This document shows positions 43,037 to 51,277 of a stretch of DNA of 51,313 bases, piece after piece. Made by a program: the position numbers and the translations under genes. The DNA comes from an uncultured Mailhella sp. (GTDB taxonomy: Bacteria > Desulfobacterota > Desulfovibrionia > Desulfovibrionales > Desulfovibrionaceae), in assembly GCA_944322635.1 (NCBI GenBank), contig CALUPL010000110.1, forward strand, positions 1 through 51,313, given 5' to 3'. A model generated the notes under the pieces. The model worked only from the letters and a program-made list of their open reading frames with translations, had not been told where the DNA came from and did no database searches. Numbering within the stretch: the first letter of the stretch is position 1; the number at the start of each line of letters is the position of its first letter.

Positions 43037-44935
43037 TTATGCCTGCTGGGGCCGGGCTCCGGAGGAGCGGCGGCGGAACAGCTGAAGAGCAATGGTGAGG
43101 GCCAGAAGGGCAAAGCCCAGCATGTCGGTGTACAGTCCCGGGTAGATGCAGGACACGCCGCTGGCAAGAAGCATGATGCGTTCAAGTATGGTGGCGTTGG
43201 CGAGCAGATACCCCTGCATGCCGCCGGCAATGGCTATGGCGCCCACAATGGCGCTGGTGGCGGCCCACAGAATTTCACCGGTTGAGCCTATGCTGAGAAG
43301 TGCGGGTTCAAACACGAACATGTAGGGTACGATGAAGGCCACAATGCCGAGTTTCATGGCTATGAAACCTGTTTCCATGGCCTTGCTTTCCGCAATGGCC
43401 GCGCCAGCAAAGGCGGCGACGCATACCGGAGGCGTAATGAAGGACAAAATGGCGTAGTAGAACACGAACATGTGGGATACCAGCACGGGAGCGCCGGCCT
43501 TGATGAGGGCAGGAGCGCCGAGGGTGGCGACCACGATGTAGGCCGGGGTGGTGGGCACGCCCATGCCGAGCACGAAGCTGGTGAGCATGAGCATCACCAT
43601 GAGCAGAAGCATGCTGTCGCCGGCGAGAATGGTGATGAGGTTGATGAACTTGTAGCCGATGCCGGTGAGCGAAAGAGTGCCCACGATGACGCCGGAGGCG
43701 GCGCAGCAGGCGGAGACCATGAGGGCTCCGCGGGAGGAGGCGATGAGAGTCTCGATGAAGCTGCGGAAGGTGAAGCGGGTTTCCTTGCGGAACATGCCGA
43801 GAATGATGATGCTCAGCGTGGCCACGTTGGCGCAGAAGACCACGTTGCGGCCCATGGCGAGCAGGGCGATGAGCACGCCGATGGGAAGCAGATAGTACAG
43901 CCGGCGCAGAATGCTCTTGCCGGAAGGCACCATTTCGGGATCGAGCTTGCCGAGATTGTATTTCACGGCCTCGAAATGAATCATGAAGAGCAGGGAAAGA
44001 TAATAGAGAATGGCGGGAATGAGCGCAGCCTTGGCAACGGCCAGATATCCGGCTCCGGACAGGTCGGCCATGAGGAATGCCGCCGTGCCCATGACGGGGG
44101 GCATGAGCTGACCGCCGGTGGAGGCCACGGCTTCCACGGCGCCTGCGAAGGGAGCGCGGTAGCCGACCTTTTTCATGAGCGGAATGGTGAAGATGCCGGT
44201 ACCGTACACGTTGGCCGAAGCGGAACCGGAAATGGTGCCGAAGAGGGCCGAGGCGAAAATGGCCACCTTGGCCGGTCCGCCCTGGGAGTTGCGGGTGAGG
44301 TAGCAGGCCAGATCCATGAAGATGGAGCTCATGCCGGACTTTTCAAGGAAGGTGCCGAACATGATGAAGCCGAACAGCGTGGAGGTGGCGGTGCCGATGG
44401 GAATGCCGTACACGCCTTCGTTCAGCAGGAAGAGGTGTTCGACGATGGTGCCGAAGTCGAAGCCGGTATGCTTGACGGCACGGGGCAGCATGTCGCCGAA
44501 GAAGGTATAAAGCACGAGTATGCCGGACACTATGACGAGGGCCCAGCCCGTGGTACGACGCGTTATTTCAAATACCAGAAGTACCGTGACGCAGCCGAAG
44601 AACTTGGCGGATGTCGAAACCTCGTCGATGTAGCGCATGCGCGTCGTTATTTCGTCCAGATGCATTCCGTACCATACGGCCACGGAAAGAGCGAGCAGGG
44701 CGAGACACAGATCGAGGAGCACGCACCAGGTGGGCTCCTTTTCGCCCTTGTCGAACTTTCGGAACGGAATGAACAGGAAAATCAGTGCGGTGATGAACGA
44801 CAAGAAGACGACGCGCATCATGGAGCCGTCCAGCACTCCGAAGCCTGAGGTGAACCAGATCTGGAACAGTGCCAGAGCCAGTGCCAGAGCCTTGGCGAAG
44901 GGTTTGATGCCTTCTCTTGTCAATGCAAAAGCCAT
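43037..44935 (-). CDS. TRAP transporter fused permease 2 (TAXI type)
   Basis: A 632-residue fused DctQ-DctM permease and paralogue of permease 1 over its whole length (for example SQGGPAKVAIFASALFGTISG and NVYGTGIFTIPLMKKVGY; the end is again RRRSSGxxP-like). It has roughly 16-18 hydrophobic segments. The first 60 residues diverge most. The start at 44935 follows GGGAG. It is the first gene of unit 4, ahead of amidohydrolase-like 2 and TAXI protein 2, with a sigma-54 promoter 47 bases upstream. Confidence 0.95.
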   Translation of the reverse strand: MAFALTREGIKPFAKALALALALFQIWFTSGFGVLDGSMMRVVFLSFITALIFLFIPFRKFDKGEKEPTWCVLLDLCLALLALSVAVWYGMHLDEITTRMRYIDEVSTSAKFFGCVTVLLVFEITRRTTGWALVIVSGILVLYTFFGDMLPRAVKHTGFDFGTIVEHLFLLNEGVYGIPIGTATSTLFGFIMFGTFLEKSGMSSIFMDLACYLTRNSQGGPAKVAIFASALFGTISGSASANVYGTGIFTIPLMKKVGYRAPFAGAVEAVASTGGQLMPPVMGTAAFLMADLSGAGYLAVAKAALIPAILYYLSLLFMIHFEAVKYNLGKLDPEMVPSGKSILRRLYYLLPIGVLIALLAMGRNVVFCANVATLSIIILGMFRKETRFTFRSFIETLIASSRGALMVSACCAASGVIVGTLSLTGIGYKFINLITILAGDSMLLLMVMLMLTSFVLGMGVPTTPAYIVVATLGAPALIKAGAPVLVSHMFVFYYAILSFITPPVCVAAFAGAAIAESKAMETGFIAMKLGIVAFIVPYMFVFEPALLSIGSTGEILWAATSAIVGAIAIAGGMQGYLLANATILERIMLLASGVSCIYPGLYTDMLGFALLALTIALQLFRRRSSGARPQQA

Positions 44936-44981
44936 GAGCCACTCCCTTGGGAAATTTGTACCATTGTACGGGGTGACTCAT

Positions 44982-44996
44982 GCAATAATTGTGCCA
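44982..44996 (-). promoter_or_regulatory. Sigma-54 promoter, unit 4 (TRAP permease 2)
   Basis: Minus strand TGGCACAATTATTGC, matching TGGCAC-N5-TTGC. It is followed by AT and lies 47 bases before the start codon. Confidence 0.88.
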
Positions 44997-45045
44997 GTCG
45001 TTATTTTTTCGGAAAAAGCAGAAATGCCGCCGTCAAAAGAAGCCC

Positions 45046-45059
45046 CCCTGTTTTCAGGG
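45046..45059 (-). terminator. Possible weak terminator of the acyltransferase pair
   Basis: Minus strand CCCTG-AAAA-CAGGG followed by GGGCTTCTTTT. It lies about 75 bases beyond the stop at 45133, inside the spacer between activator sites and the unit 4 promoter. The stem is only five pairs. Confidence 0.35.
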
Positions 45060-45072
45060 ATGTTCTTTTTTT

Positions 45073-45097
45073 GGACATGTACACTGTGGACATGTCC
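45073..45097. promoter_or_regulatory. Activator site cluster D
   Basis: GGACATGT (45073-45080) and the full palindrome GGACATGTCC (45088-45097), 15 bases apart. This is the best-conserved of the four clusters, 76 bases upstream of the unit 4 promoter. Confidence 0.72.
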
Positions 45098-45132
45098 AGG
45101 GATTGCAGCAGGTCTTGTCCAGAAGGGGACTT

Positions 45133-46026
45133 TCAGATGTTCGAACGTTTCTTTGTCTTCCAGCGATCGTGCATCCAGAACCACTGTTCCGGGTTTTCGC
45201 GAATGAAGTCCTCGATGGCCTTTGTATAGAAGGCGGCGGCAGTTTTGATCTGCTCTTCCCGTGTTCCTTCCAGGCTGGCGGTGTCCAGAGGTTCCTTCAG
45301 GCGGAAGACATAGCCTGAGCCTTCACGGATGAGCACGACGGGCCACACGAGGGCTTTTGTTCTCACGGCCAGAAGTGCCGGCCCCATGTTCACGGCAGCT
45401 ACCTCACCGAGAAAGGGGAGAAACTCCGCCTCGGAGCTTGAGGTGTTGTGATCCACGAGAAAGGCCACAATGCCCTTTTTGTGCAGAGCCCGTATGACGC
45501 TCATGGCTGCGTTTCTGTGGCCTATCATGTCGGCGCCCGTGGCTTCACGACAGGAGGCTATGAATTCCTGTACTGCCGGGTCGTGGTATCGGCGCACTAC
45601 CACCATACGCGGGCGGGGAGGGGCGTAGAGCTGTCCGAGCATGGAGGCGAGCAGCTCCCAGGAGCCGAAGTGGGCCGTGGCCGCCACAATGGGGCGCTGG
45701 CATTCGCGCAGCTTCTGCATGAGTTCCGGCGATTCTATGCGCAGTCTCGGTGAGTTCATGCCGAACCTGCCGGTAAGCAGAATCTCCATGAAGGCGCGGC
45801 CGGTATGGCAGAAGCTGGCTTTTGCCGTGCGTTCCGCGTCGGCTCTGTTCATGTTGAGATGACGCATGATGTTGGCTTCGGCCAGACGCCGGCGGGACGG
45901 TACGCAGTACCATATGATCCGGCCTATTGCGTTGCCGAGAAGGGCTGTTCCGGGGAAACCCAGCAGCCTCAGCACATGACCGGTTCCGCAGAGCATGTGG
46001 AAGCGCAGGCGTTCAAGGATAGTCAT
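45133..46026 (-). CDS. LpxL/HtrB-type lipid A acyltransferase family protein
   Basis: A 297-residue inner-membrane enzyme. It has the family catalytic HX4E motif in ATAHFGSWELLASML and the later conserved blocks VAFLVDHN, PFLGEVAAVNMGPALLA and NPEQWFWMHDRWK. Such enzymes add a secondary acyl chain to the lipid A precursor. The N-terminus (MTILERLRFHMLCG) forms a membrane-associated helix. Its start overlaps the stop of the DUF374 gene by four bases, so the two are coupled. Which acyl chain is added cannot be told from sequence. Confidence 0.9.
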   Translation of the reverse strand: MTILERLRFHMLCGTGHVLRLLGFPGTALLGNAIGRIIWYCVPSRRRLAEANIMRHLNMNRADAERTAKASFCHTGRAFMEILLTGRFGMNSPRLRIESPELMQKLRECQRPIVAATAHFGSWELLASMLGQLYAPPRPRMVVVRRYHDPAVQEFIASCREATGADMIGHRNAAMSVIRALHKKGIVAFLVDHNTSSSEAEFLPFLGEVAAVNMGPALLAVRTKALVWPVVLIREGSGYVFRLKEPLDTASLEGTREEQIKTAAAFYTKAIEDFIRENPEQWFWMHDRWKTKKRSNI

Positions 46027-46682
46027 GCCGTGACTCCGGGAATCAGCCCCACGGCCAGTTCGTGGAGCTCTTTTTCAAGACGTGCGCCGGCCTTGATCAG
46101 CGTGTCCTGTTCAAGGTCGGGAATTTCCTTCGAGCCTTCCTCCCAGGCATGGCCGAAGCGGATAACGACTTTGGAGAAAGGAAGGGGCACCTGAAATCTG
46201 TCCCATGTGGGACAGCGGAGAGCGTGCTGTGAGTAGATGCGCACAGGCATGATGCGGGCGTTGGTGCGGTTGGCCAGAAAAAAAGGACCTTCCTTGGTTT
46301 TGTGCCGGGGGCCTGCGGGGCCGTCCACGGTGATGCAGGCGTGTACCTGCTCATGCTTCATCATGCGGGCAAGGCTGAGCAGCGCGCGCACGCCGCCGCG
46401 GGTGCTGGAGCCTCGTACGGCGCCCACGTTTTTGGAGGCAAGAATGCGGGCCAGCATGTCTCCGTCGGAACTCGGACTGACAATGGAGACCACGCGCAGC
46501 TGACGCGATACGGGTATAAGCGAGAAGAGTTCGTCGTGCCACAGGCAGAAGATGAGACGCTCTCCCCGCGCGTGTATGGCATCTACTTCCTCACGGTTTT
46601 CCTCACTGATGCGGAGGGTCGCGCAGATGGCGGTATAAAGGTGGGAGAAGAGTGCGGAGGTGAATGCTGGAGGAAGATGCAT
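46023..46682 (-). CDS. DUF374 lysophospholipid-acyltransferase-like protein
   Basis: A 219-residue protein of the DUF374 family. Visible signatures are RLIFCLWHDELFSLIPV, SIVSPSSDGDMLARIL, VRGSSTRGGVRALLSL and TVDGPAGPRHKTKEG. This family is related to acyltransferases and is often found with lipid A genes, consistent with the overlapping LpxL-like gene. The start at 46682 (MHLPPAF) is chosen because the longer frame crosses the divergent intergenic region; its ribosome-binding site is weak, so the start is uncertain by some residues. Confidence 0.85.
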   Translation of the reverse strand: MHLPPAFTSALFSHLYTAICATLRISEENREEVDAIHARGERLIFCLWHDELFSLIPVSRQLRVVSIVSPSSDGDMLARILASKNVGAVRGSSTRGGVRALLSLARMMKHEQVHACITVDGPAGPRHKTKEGPFFLANRTNARIMPVRIYSQHALRCPTWDRFQVPLPFSKVVIRFGHAWEEGSKEIPDLEQDTLIKAGARLEKELHELAVGLIPGVTA

Positions 46683-46845
46683 GTTTCTTTGTTCTTGCCT
46701 TGTTCTTATATTAATAAGGAAAAAGCGATTGCCTTGCCGAATGGCCTTGACGGAAGGTATGATAGCCCACATTATCCCGATGTTCCAGTGGAGAAAGACG
46801 ACTTTTTTCCGGCGGAATGAGAGAGTCCATGAGGAGATTCAGCAC

Positions 46846-47652
46846 GTGGCGGAAGGTATCAGATTAAATAAGGCTCTTGCGGATGCGGGGGTGTGTTCGC
46901 GGCGCAGGGCCGACGAACTTGTGTTTGCCGGCAGAGTACGCATAAACGGTACGCCTGCGGAAAGTCCCGGACAGCGGGTTCTTCCCGGCGACACCGTATC
47001 GCTCGACGGCCGTGTCATTAGGCTGAAGGAGGAGAGTGCGGTACCCTGCTGGCTCATGCTCAACAAGCCTGTGCGCATCGTCTCCACGGCCAGCGATCCC
47101 GAGGGGCGGGAAACCGTAATCGACCTTGTGCCGGAGCCGTGGCGGCAACGTCGGCTTTTCCCCGTGGGGCGTCTCGATTTTTTTTCGGAGGGGCTGATTC
47201 TGCTTACCGACGACGGGGAACTTGCCCATCGTCTTACACATCCCCGCTGGCATCTTTCAAAGGTGTATCATGTGCTCGTCAGACCGGAGCGGGGAGAAGC
47301 GTCGGTGTCTGCTGCGCTTTCGCTCATGCGCCGCGGCATGATTCTTTCGGAAGGAGACAGGCTGGCGCCCGTGGATGTGCGGGTACTGCCGTCTTCCTCC
47401 TCTCGCGGTCTGCTGCTTGAAATGGTGCTTCATCAGGGGCTGAATCGGCAGATACGGCGTATGTGCCGGGATGTTGAATTTACCGTTCTTCGTCTGAAGC
47501 GGGTGAAGGAAGGTCCTCTGGAACTCGGAAGTCTGCCTCCGGGACGAGTACGTGAACTTTCTGCGGAAGAAGTGTCGGCTCTGCGTCGTGCCGTGGGGCT
47601 GGAATCGGCGACGACCTGTTCCGATGCAAGAAAGAGAGAAAAAAGGGCATGA
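46846..47652 (+). CDS. Pseudouridine synthase, RsuA/RluB family
   Basis: A 268-residue rRNA-modifying enzyme. The N-terminal S4 RNA-binding domain (RLNKALADAGVCSRRRADEL, about 5-65) is followed by the catalytic domain with the Asp motif GRLDFFSEGLILLTDDG and the family blocks LNKPVRIVSTASDPEGR and LNRQIRRMCRDV. The chosen start is a GTG at 46846 with GAGGAG nine bases upstream; further in-frame starts upstream lack a site. RluB is the best subtype guess by length and S4 domain, but RsuA-like specificity remains possible. Confidence 0.88.
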   Translation: MAEGIRLNKALADAGVCSRRRADELVFAGRVRINGTPAESPGQRVLPGDTVSLDGRVIRLKEESAVPCWLMLNKPVRIVSTASDPEGRETVIDLVPEPWRQRRLFPVGRLDFFSEGLILLTDDGELAHRLTHPRWHLSKVYHVLVRPERGEASVSAALSLMRRGMILSEGDRLAPVDVRVLPSSSSRGLLLEMVLHQGLNRQIRRMCRDVEFTVLRLKRVKEGPLELGSLPPGRVRELSAEEVSALRRAVGLESATTCSDARKREKRA

Positions 47653-47799
47653 CCGATGTTCCGACGGATACGGGAAAGAGTCGGCATATCCGTGTATTCG
47701 AGCTTTTCACGACTGCACGGCATTTGACGTTTTTTCTTTTGCCGGCAATATGCGCCTAAATCTTTGTCTGACATTTTTAATGAATAATCGAGGTTGGTT

Positions 47800-49335
47800 A
47801 TGGATATTCGTTTTCAAACCGGTGGTTCTTCTCACTGGAAGGCCGATGTCGTGGTCACGTTTGTTTTTGAAGGCGAGGGCGTGGAAGAGGCCTGTTCCGT
47901 TCTTGCGCAGAATGCTCTCTGGCTGGGCATAGCCCCGGCATGGCGTGATTTTCGCGGCCGCAGCGAGGAGCTCGTCATGTTTTACGGTCCTCAGGCCATG
48001 GAAATATCCCGTGTGCTCGGTGCGGGGCTGGGCAGGGCGGACAAGGCTGATCTCACGGCGTTTCGCCATGCCGTGGGCAGAGCCGTCCGACTCTGCCGGG
48101 AGTACGATCTTGCCACCGTCGGCATTGATGGTGCGTCTCTTGCCCGCGTAGCGGAAAAGATGGGCGTAAGTTTCGATGCTCTGGCTCGCGAAGCCGTGAT
48201 TTCCGCTTACCTTGCGCTGTATCGCTATGATCGCTGGAAGAGTGAGAAAAGTGTGCATGCCGATCCCCGCTGGCTGGCGTTGATGCTGGAAACGGAATTT
48301 GTGGAAGACGCTGTCCGCGACTCGGCAAGAATGGCGGAAGCAGAGGCGCGCGGCATCATGCTTGCCCGCGATGCGGCCAATGATCCGGCCAATGTCATGA
48401 CTCCTTCCGCGTTTGCCGAAAAGGCGGAAGGAGTGGCCGGCCGTTACGGCATGAATGTGCGCGTTCTGGGGCCAGCTGAACTCGCGGCTGAGGGAATGAA
48501 CGCCTACCTTGCTGTGGCGCGAGGCTCGGCAGAGGAACCACGCATGGTCGTTGTGGAATATGTGCCCAAGGGCGCGGAGGGGCGTGCTCCCGTTGTATTT
48601 GTGGGCAAGGGCCTGTGTTTCGATTCCGGCGGCATCAGCCTCAAGCCTGCCAAGGGCATGGAGGAAATGAAGGGCGACATGTCCGGTGCAGCCGCCGTAC
48701 TCGGCGTTATGGAGTCTCTCGGACAGCTTGCGCCCTCCTATGCTCCGAAGCGTCCTGTGGTGGGAGTCATGGCCTGTGCGGAAAATATGCCCGGCGGCCA
48801 TGCCACGCGTCCCGGTGATATTGTTGTCGCCAAGAACGGCAAGTCCGTCGAAATCGTGAATACCGATGCCGAGGGACGGCTCGTGCTTGCCGACGCCCTG
48901 TGCTGGGCGCAGGAGAACTATTCTCCCTTCCGTCTTATTGACATAGCCACGCTTACCGGCGCCTGCGCCGTGGCTCTCGGAATGGATGCCGCGGGGCTTT
49001 TCTCTTCGGACGACGCTCTGGCATCTCTGCTGCATGAAGCCGGAATGAATCTGGGCGAGCGCAACTGGAGGCTGCCTTTATGGACGGCTGCGGGACTTGC
49101 CGCGCTTAAAAGCCCCTGTGCCGACATGGTGAACTCCGGTCCTCGGGAAGGCGGAGCCATCAATGCCGCCGTTTTCCTTCAGCAGTTCATCAAGGAGAAC
49201 GTCCGTTGGGCACATCTCGACATGGCCTCTGCGGACAACGCCGAAAATCCCATCAACGCCAAGGGAGCGACGGGCTTCGGTGTGCGTACCATGTTGAGCG
49301 CAGTGTGGGATGATGAGAACGAGGTGCTTCAGTAG
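47800..49335 (+). CDS. pepA: Leucyl aminopeptidase, M17 family
   Basis: A 511-residue cytoplasmic di-zinc or di-manganese aminopeptidase, of normal length for PepA. The C-terminal catalytic domain contains FVGKGLCFDSGGISLKP (metal Lys and Asp), MKGDMSGAAAVLG and the signature NTDAEGRLVLADAL with Asp and Glu ligands and the Arg. The N-terminal domain (about 1-165) is less conserved. The start at 47800 has GAGG six bases upstream; the TTG two codons earlier is less likely. Monocistronic by appearance, with 276 bases behind it that hold a short CCGGGAA/TTCCCGG inverted repeat (49376-49391) but no T-run. Confidence 0.95.
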   Translation: MDIRFQTGGSSHWKADVVVTFVFEGEGVEEACSVLAQNALWLGIAPAWRDFRGRSEELVMFYGPQAMEISRVLGAGLGRADKADLTAFRHAVGRAVRLCREYDLATVGIDGASLARVAEKMGVSFDALAREAVISAYLALYRYDRWKSEKSVHADPRWLALMLETEFVEDAVRDSARMAEAEARGIMLARDAANDPANVMTPSAFAEKAEGVAGRYGMNVRVLGPAELAAEGMNAYLAVARGSAEEPRMVVVEYVPKGAEGRAPVVFVGKGLCFDSGGISLKPAKGMEEMKGDMSGAAAVLGVMESLGQLAPSYAPKRPVVGVMACAENMPGGHATRPGDIVVAKNGKSVEIVNTDAEGRLVLADALCWAQENYSPFRLIDIATLTGACAVALGMDAAGLFSSDDALASLLHEAGMNLGERNWRLPLWTAAGLAALKSPCADMVNSGPREGGAINAAVFLQQFIKENVRWAHLDMASADNAENPINAKGATGFGVRTMLSAVWDDENEVLQ

Positions 49336-49611
49336 AAGAGTTTTTCTTGTTCCACGGCGGGAAAAGATAAAGGTTCCGGGAATGTTCCCGGGGCCTTCTG
49401 AATCCGTGGCAGGTGAAAAACGAGCCGGATGTTCGTCGCTTTCATCGTGTTTCCTTATCTTCTCGTCTGAAAGTGGGCGGTTGCATTCGGACGTTTCGTA
49501 AGCTATGCCGACGGGAAAGAGACTGTCACAGGGACTGCTTTGGGTTCGCCGTTGTCATATGAACGGAGAAATACGGGCAACGGCCCGCAATCGTAATACA
49601 GGGAGAAAAGT

Positions 49612-50397
49612 GTGAGCCGCATAAGCAAGCTCAGCTATGCGCAGCAGGTATGTGTCAAGGCAGCGGGCAAGGCCATGCAGACTACGGGCATGCTTCGTCC
49701 CGGCGCACGTGTGGGTGTGGCCGTATCCGGAGGCGTGGATAGTTTTGTTCTGCTCAAGGTGCTGCATATACGGCAGCGAATCGTGCCTTTCCCTTTCGAG
49801 ATCATGGCCATTCATCTCAATCCCGGCTTCGATCCGGCCAATCACGCTCCTCTGGCAGAATGGCTGGCAAAGGAGGGAATTGCCGGACATCTGGAAGTGA
49901 CCGACTACGGGCCGCGCGGACACTCGGAAGAAAATTTGCGAAACTCCGCCTGTTTTTATTGTGCCAGGCTGCGTCGTAAGCGGCTTTTTTCGCTCTGCCG
50001 GGAGTACCATCTGACACATCTTGCCTTCGGACACAACAATGACGATCTTGTGTCGAACTTTCTCATGAATCTCGTGCAGACCGGAAAAGTTGCGGGAATG
50101 AGCATGAATGAACCGTTTTTCGGAGGAGCCCTTCAGGTCATACGACCGCTCATGCTGCTTCCCAAATCGGAAATCATGCGAGCGGCACGACAGTGGGAAC
50201 TGCCCGTGTTTTCCAATCCCTGCCCATCGGCGGGAAAGACAAAGCGCGCCGACATGATGGACGTGCTCGACGCCATGTGCGCAGGCAGCAAGGTGAGGCG
50301 CAAGAACGTGTACAACGGGCTTGCCCGCTGGCAGTGGGAACAGAACCGACTTGACGACGACACGATTGACGGAAACGCCGGGGGCGGCATAAGGTAG
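49612..50397 (+). CDS. TtcA-like tRNA sulfurtransferase
   Basis: A 261-residue PP-loop ATPase. The P-loop is SGGVDS (about 39-44). A CxxC pair occurs in NSACFYCARLRRKRLF, and a third Cys in NPCPSAGKTKR. TtcA enzymes use three Cys to hold a [4Fe-4S] cluster when making 2-thiocytidine at tRNA position 32, so activity is plausible. The start is a GTG at 49612 after GGAG. It is shorter than E. coli TtcA. Specificity within the TtcA/TtuA group cannot be settled by eye. Confidence 0.87.
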   Translation: MSRISKLSYAQQVCVKAAGKAMQTTGMLRPGARVGVAVSGGVDSFVLLKVLHIRQRIVPFPFEIMAIHLNPGFDPANHAPLAEWLAKEGIAGHLEVTDYGPRGHSEENLRNSACFYCARLRRKRLFSLCREYHLTHLAFGHNNDDLVSNFLMNLVQTGKVAGMSMNEPFFGGALQVIRPLMLLPKSEIMRAARQWELPVFSNPCPSAGKTKRADMMDVLDAMCAGSKVRRKNVYNGLARWQWEQNRLDDDTIDGNAGGGIR

Positions 50398-50492
50398 GCG
50401 GACCTGCACGGAACGTTTTCGTCCTTTTGTGACGGACACAGGCCGTCAGACTGTTTTCATGCGGAATCTTCATTGAATGCAAGAGGCCCTCT

Positions 50493-51116
50493 ATGTTTCA
50501 GATCATCGATCAGTCCTTGTTCGAAGTCGTCAATATGTCGGCGCACAATGCCGTGTTCAATTTCATTGTCCCGCTTTTTTCCCAGGTATGGCTCATGTGG
50601 GTGGGCGCTCTGATATGCGTTGTCGTCTATGCGGTCCACTGCTGGCGCAGTTCCCTGGAGCCGGTGGGACGAGTGCTCATGCTGGTGCTTCTCATGGGAT
50701 TGTCCGTAGGAGTGACCGACATCACCACCAGTGCCCTGAAGTCCTCCATAGACAGGGAGCGCCCCTGTCAGGTCGTCATGGGGACCAATTATTATGATTC
50801 CGCAACGGATCAGTGGCTGGTCATTGATGAGAACACAACGGAAACCAAAGGGTTCGGCGGCTCCATGCCTTCCTCGCCTTCTGCAGCGTGCATGGCGGTG
50901 GCCGTGGTACTTTCCCTGCTTTTCTACCGGTCTAATCCGTGGGTATATCTGCTGCCGTTCTGCGTAGGTTTTTCACAGGTATATGTGGGGAAGAACTATC
51001 CGTTCGACGTTGTTGTCGGTTGGGTCATAGGACTTGTTTCCGTGATCGCCGTGTGGTGGATATGTCATTTGATTATTATACGTTTTTCATCTCACAGGCG
51101 TCTTGGGCAGCAGTGA
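50493..51116 (+). CDS. PAP2-fold membrane protein lacking catalytic His and Arg
   Basis: A 207-residue protein with five or six membrane segments and the layout of type-2 phosphatidic acid phosphatases. The first phosphatase motif is present (Lys83...Arg90-Pro91, KSSIDRERP). The second, normally PSGH, reads PSSPSAA (126-132) without His. The third, normally SRxxxxxHxxxD, reads SQVYVGKNYPFD (161-172), with Gln for Arg and Asn for His while Asp is kept. Phosphatase activity by the known mechanism is therefore unlikely. GAGG precedes the start. It may be a non-catalytic lipid-binding or regulatory relative. Confidence 0.8.
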   Translation: MFQIIDQSLFEVVNMSAHNAVFNFIVPLFSQVWLMWVGALICVVVYAVHCWRSSLEPVGRVLMLVLLMGLSVGVTDITTSALKSSIDRERPCQVVMGTNYYDSATDQWLVIDENTTETKGFGGSMPSSPSAACMAVAVVLSLLFYRSNPWVYLLPFCVGFSQVYVGKNYPFDVVVGWVIGLVSVIAVWWICHLIIIRFSSHRRLGQQ

Positions 51117-51150
51117 ATGAAAAAAAGTTGAAGTTTCAAAAAGAAATCGC

Positions 51151-51178
51151 TTGACTTTTTCGGCGATTCAGGTAGCTT
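51151..51178 (+). promoter_or_regulatory. Likely sigma-70 promoter of the tRNA operon
   Basis: TTGACT (51151-51156), a 16-base spacer, and TAGCTT (51173-51178), ending 13 bases before the first tRNA. Confidence 0.5.
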
Positions 51179-51191
51179 TCTTTCTCGCTGA

Positions 51192-51266
51192 TGGGCTATC
51201 GTTCAATTGGCAGGACGTCGGATTCTGGCTCCGATAATCAAGGTTCGAGTCCTTGTAGCCCAGCCA
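51192..51266 (+). tRNA. tRNA-Gln (anticodon CTG)
   Basis: A complete cloverleaf. Acceptor TGGGCTA pairs with TAGCCCA, followed by the discriminator G and an encoded CCA. The anticodon arm is TCGGA-TTCTGGC-TCCGA, giving anticodon CTG (reads CAG). The T arm has GGTTCGAGTCC. Confidence 0.95.
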
Positions 51267-51277
51267 CAGCAAAATAT

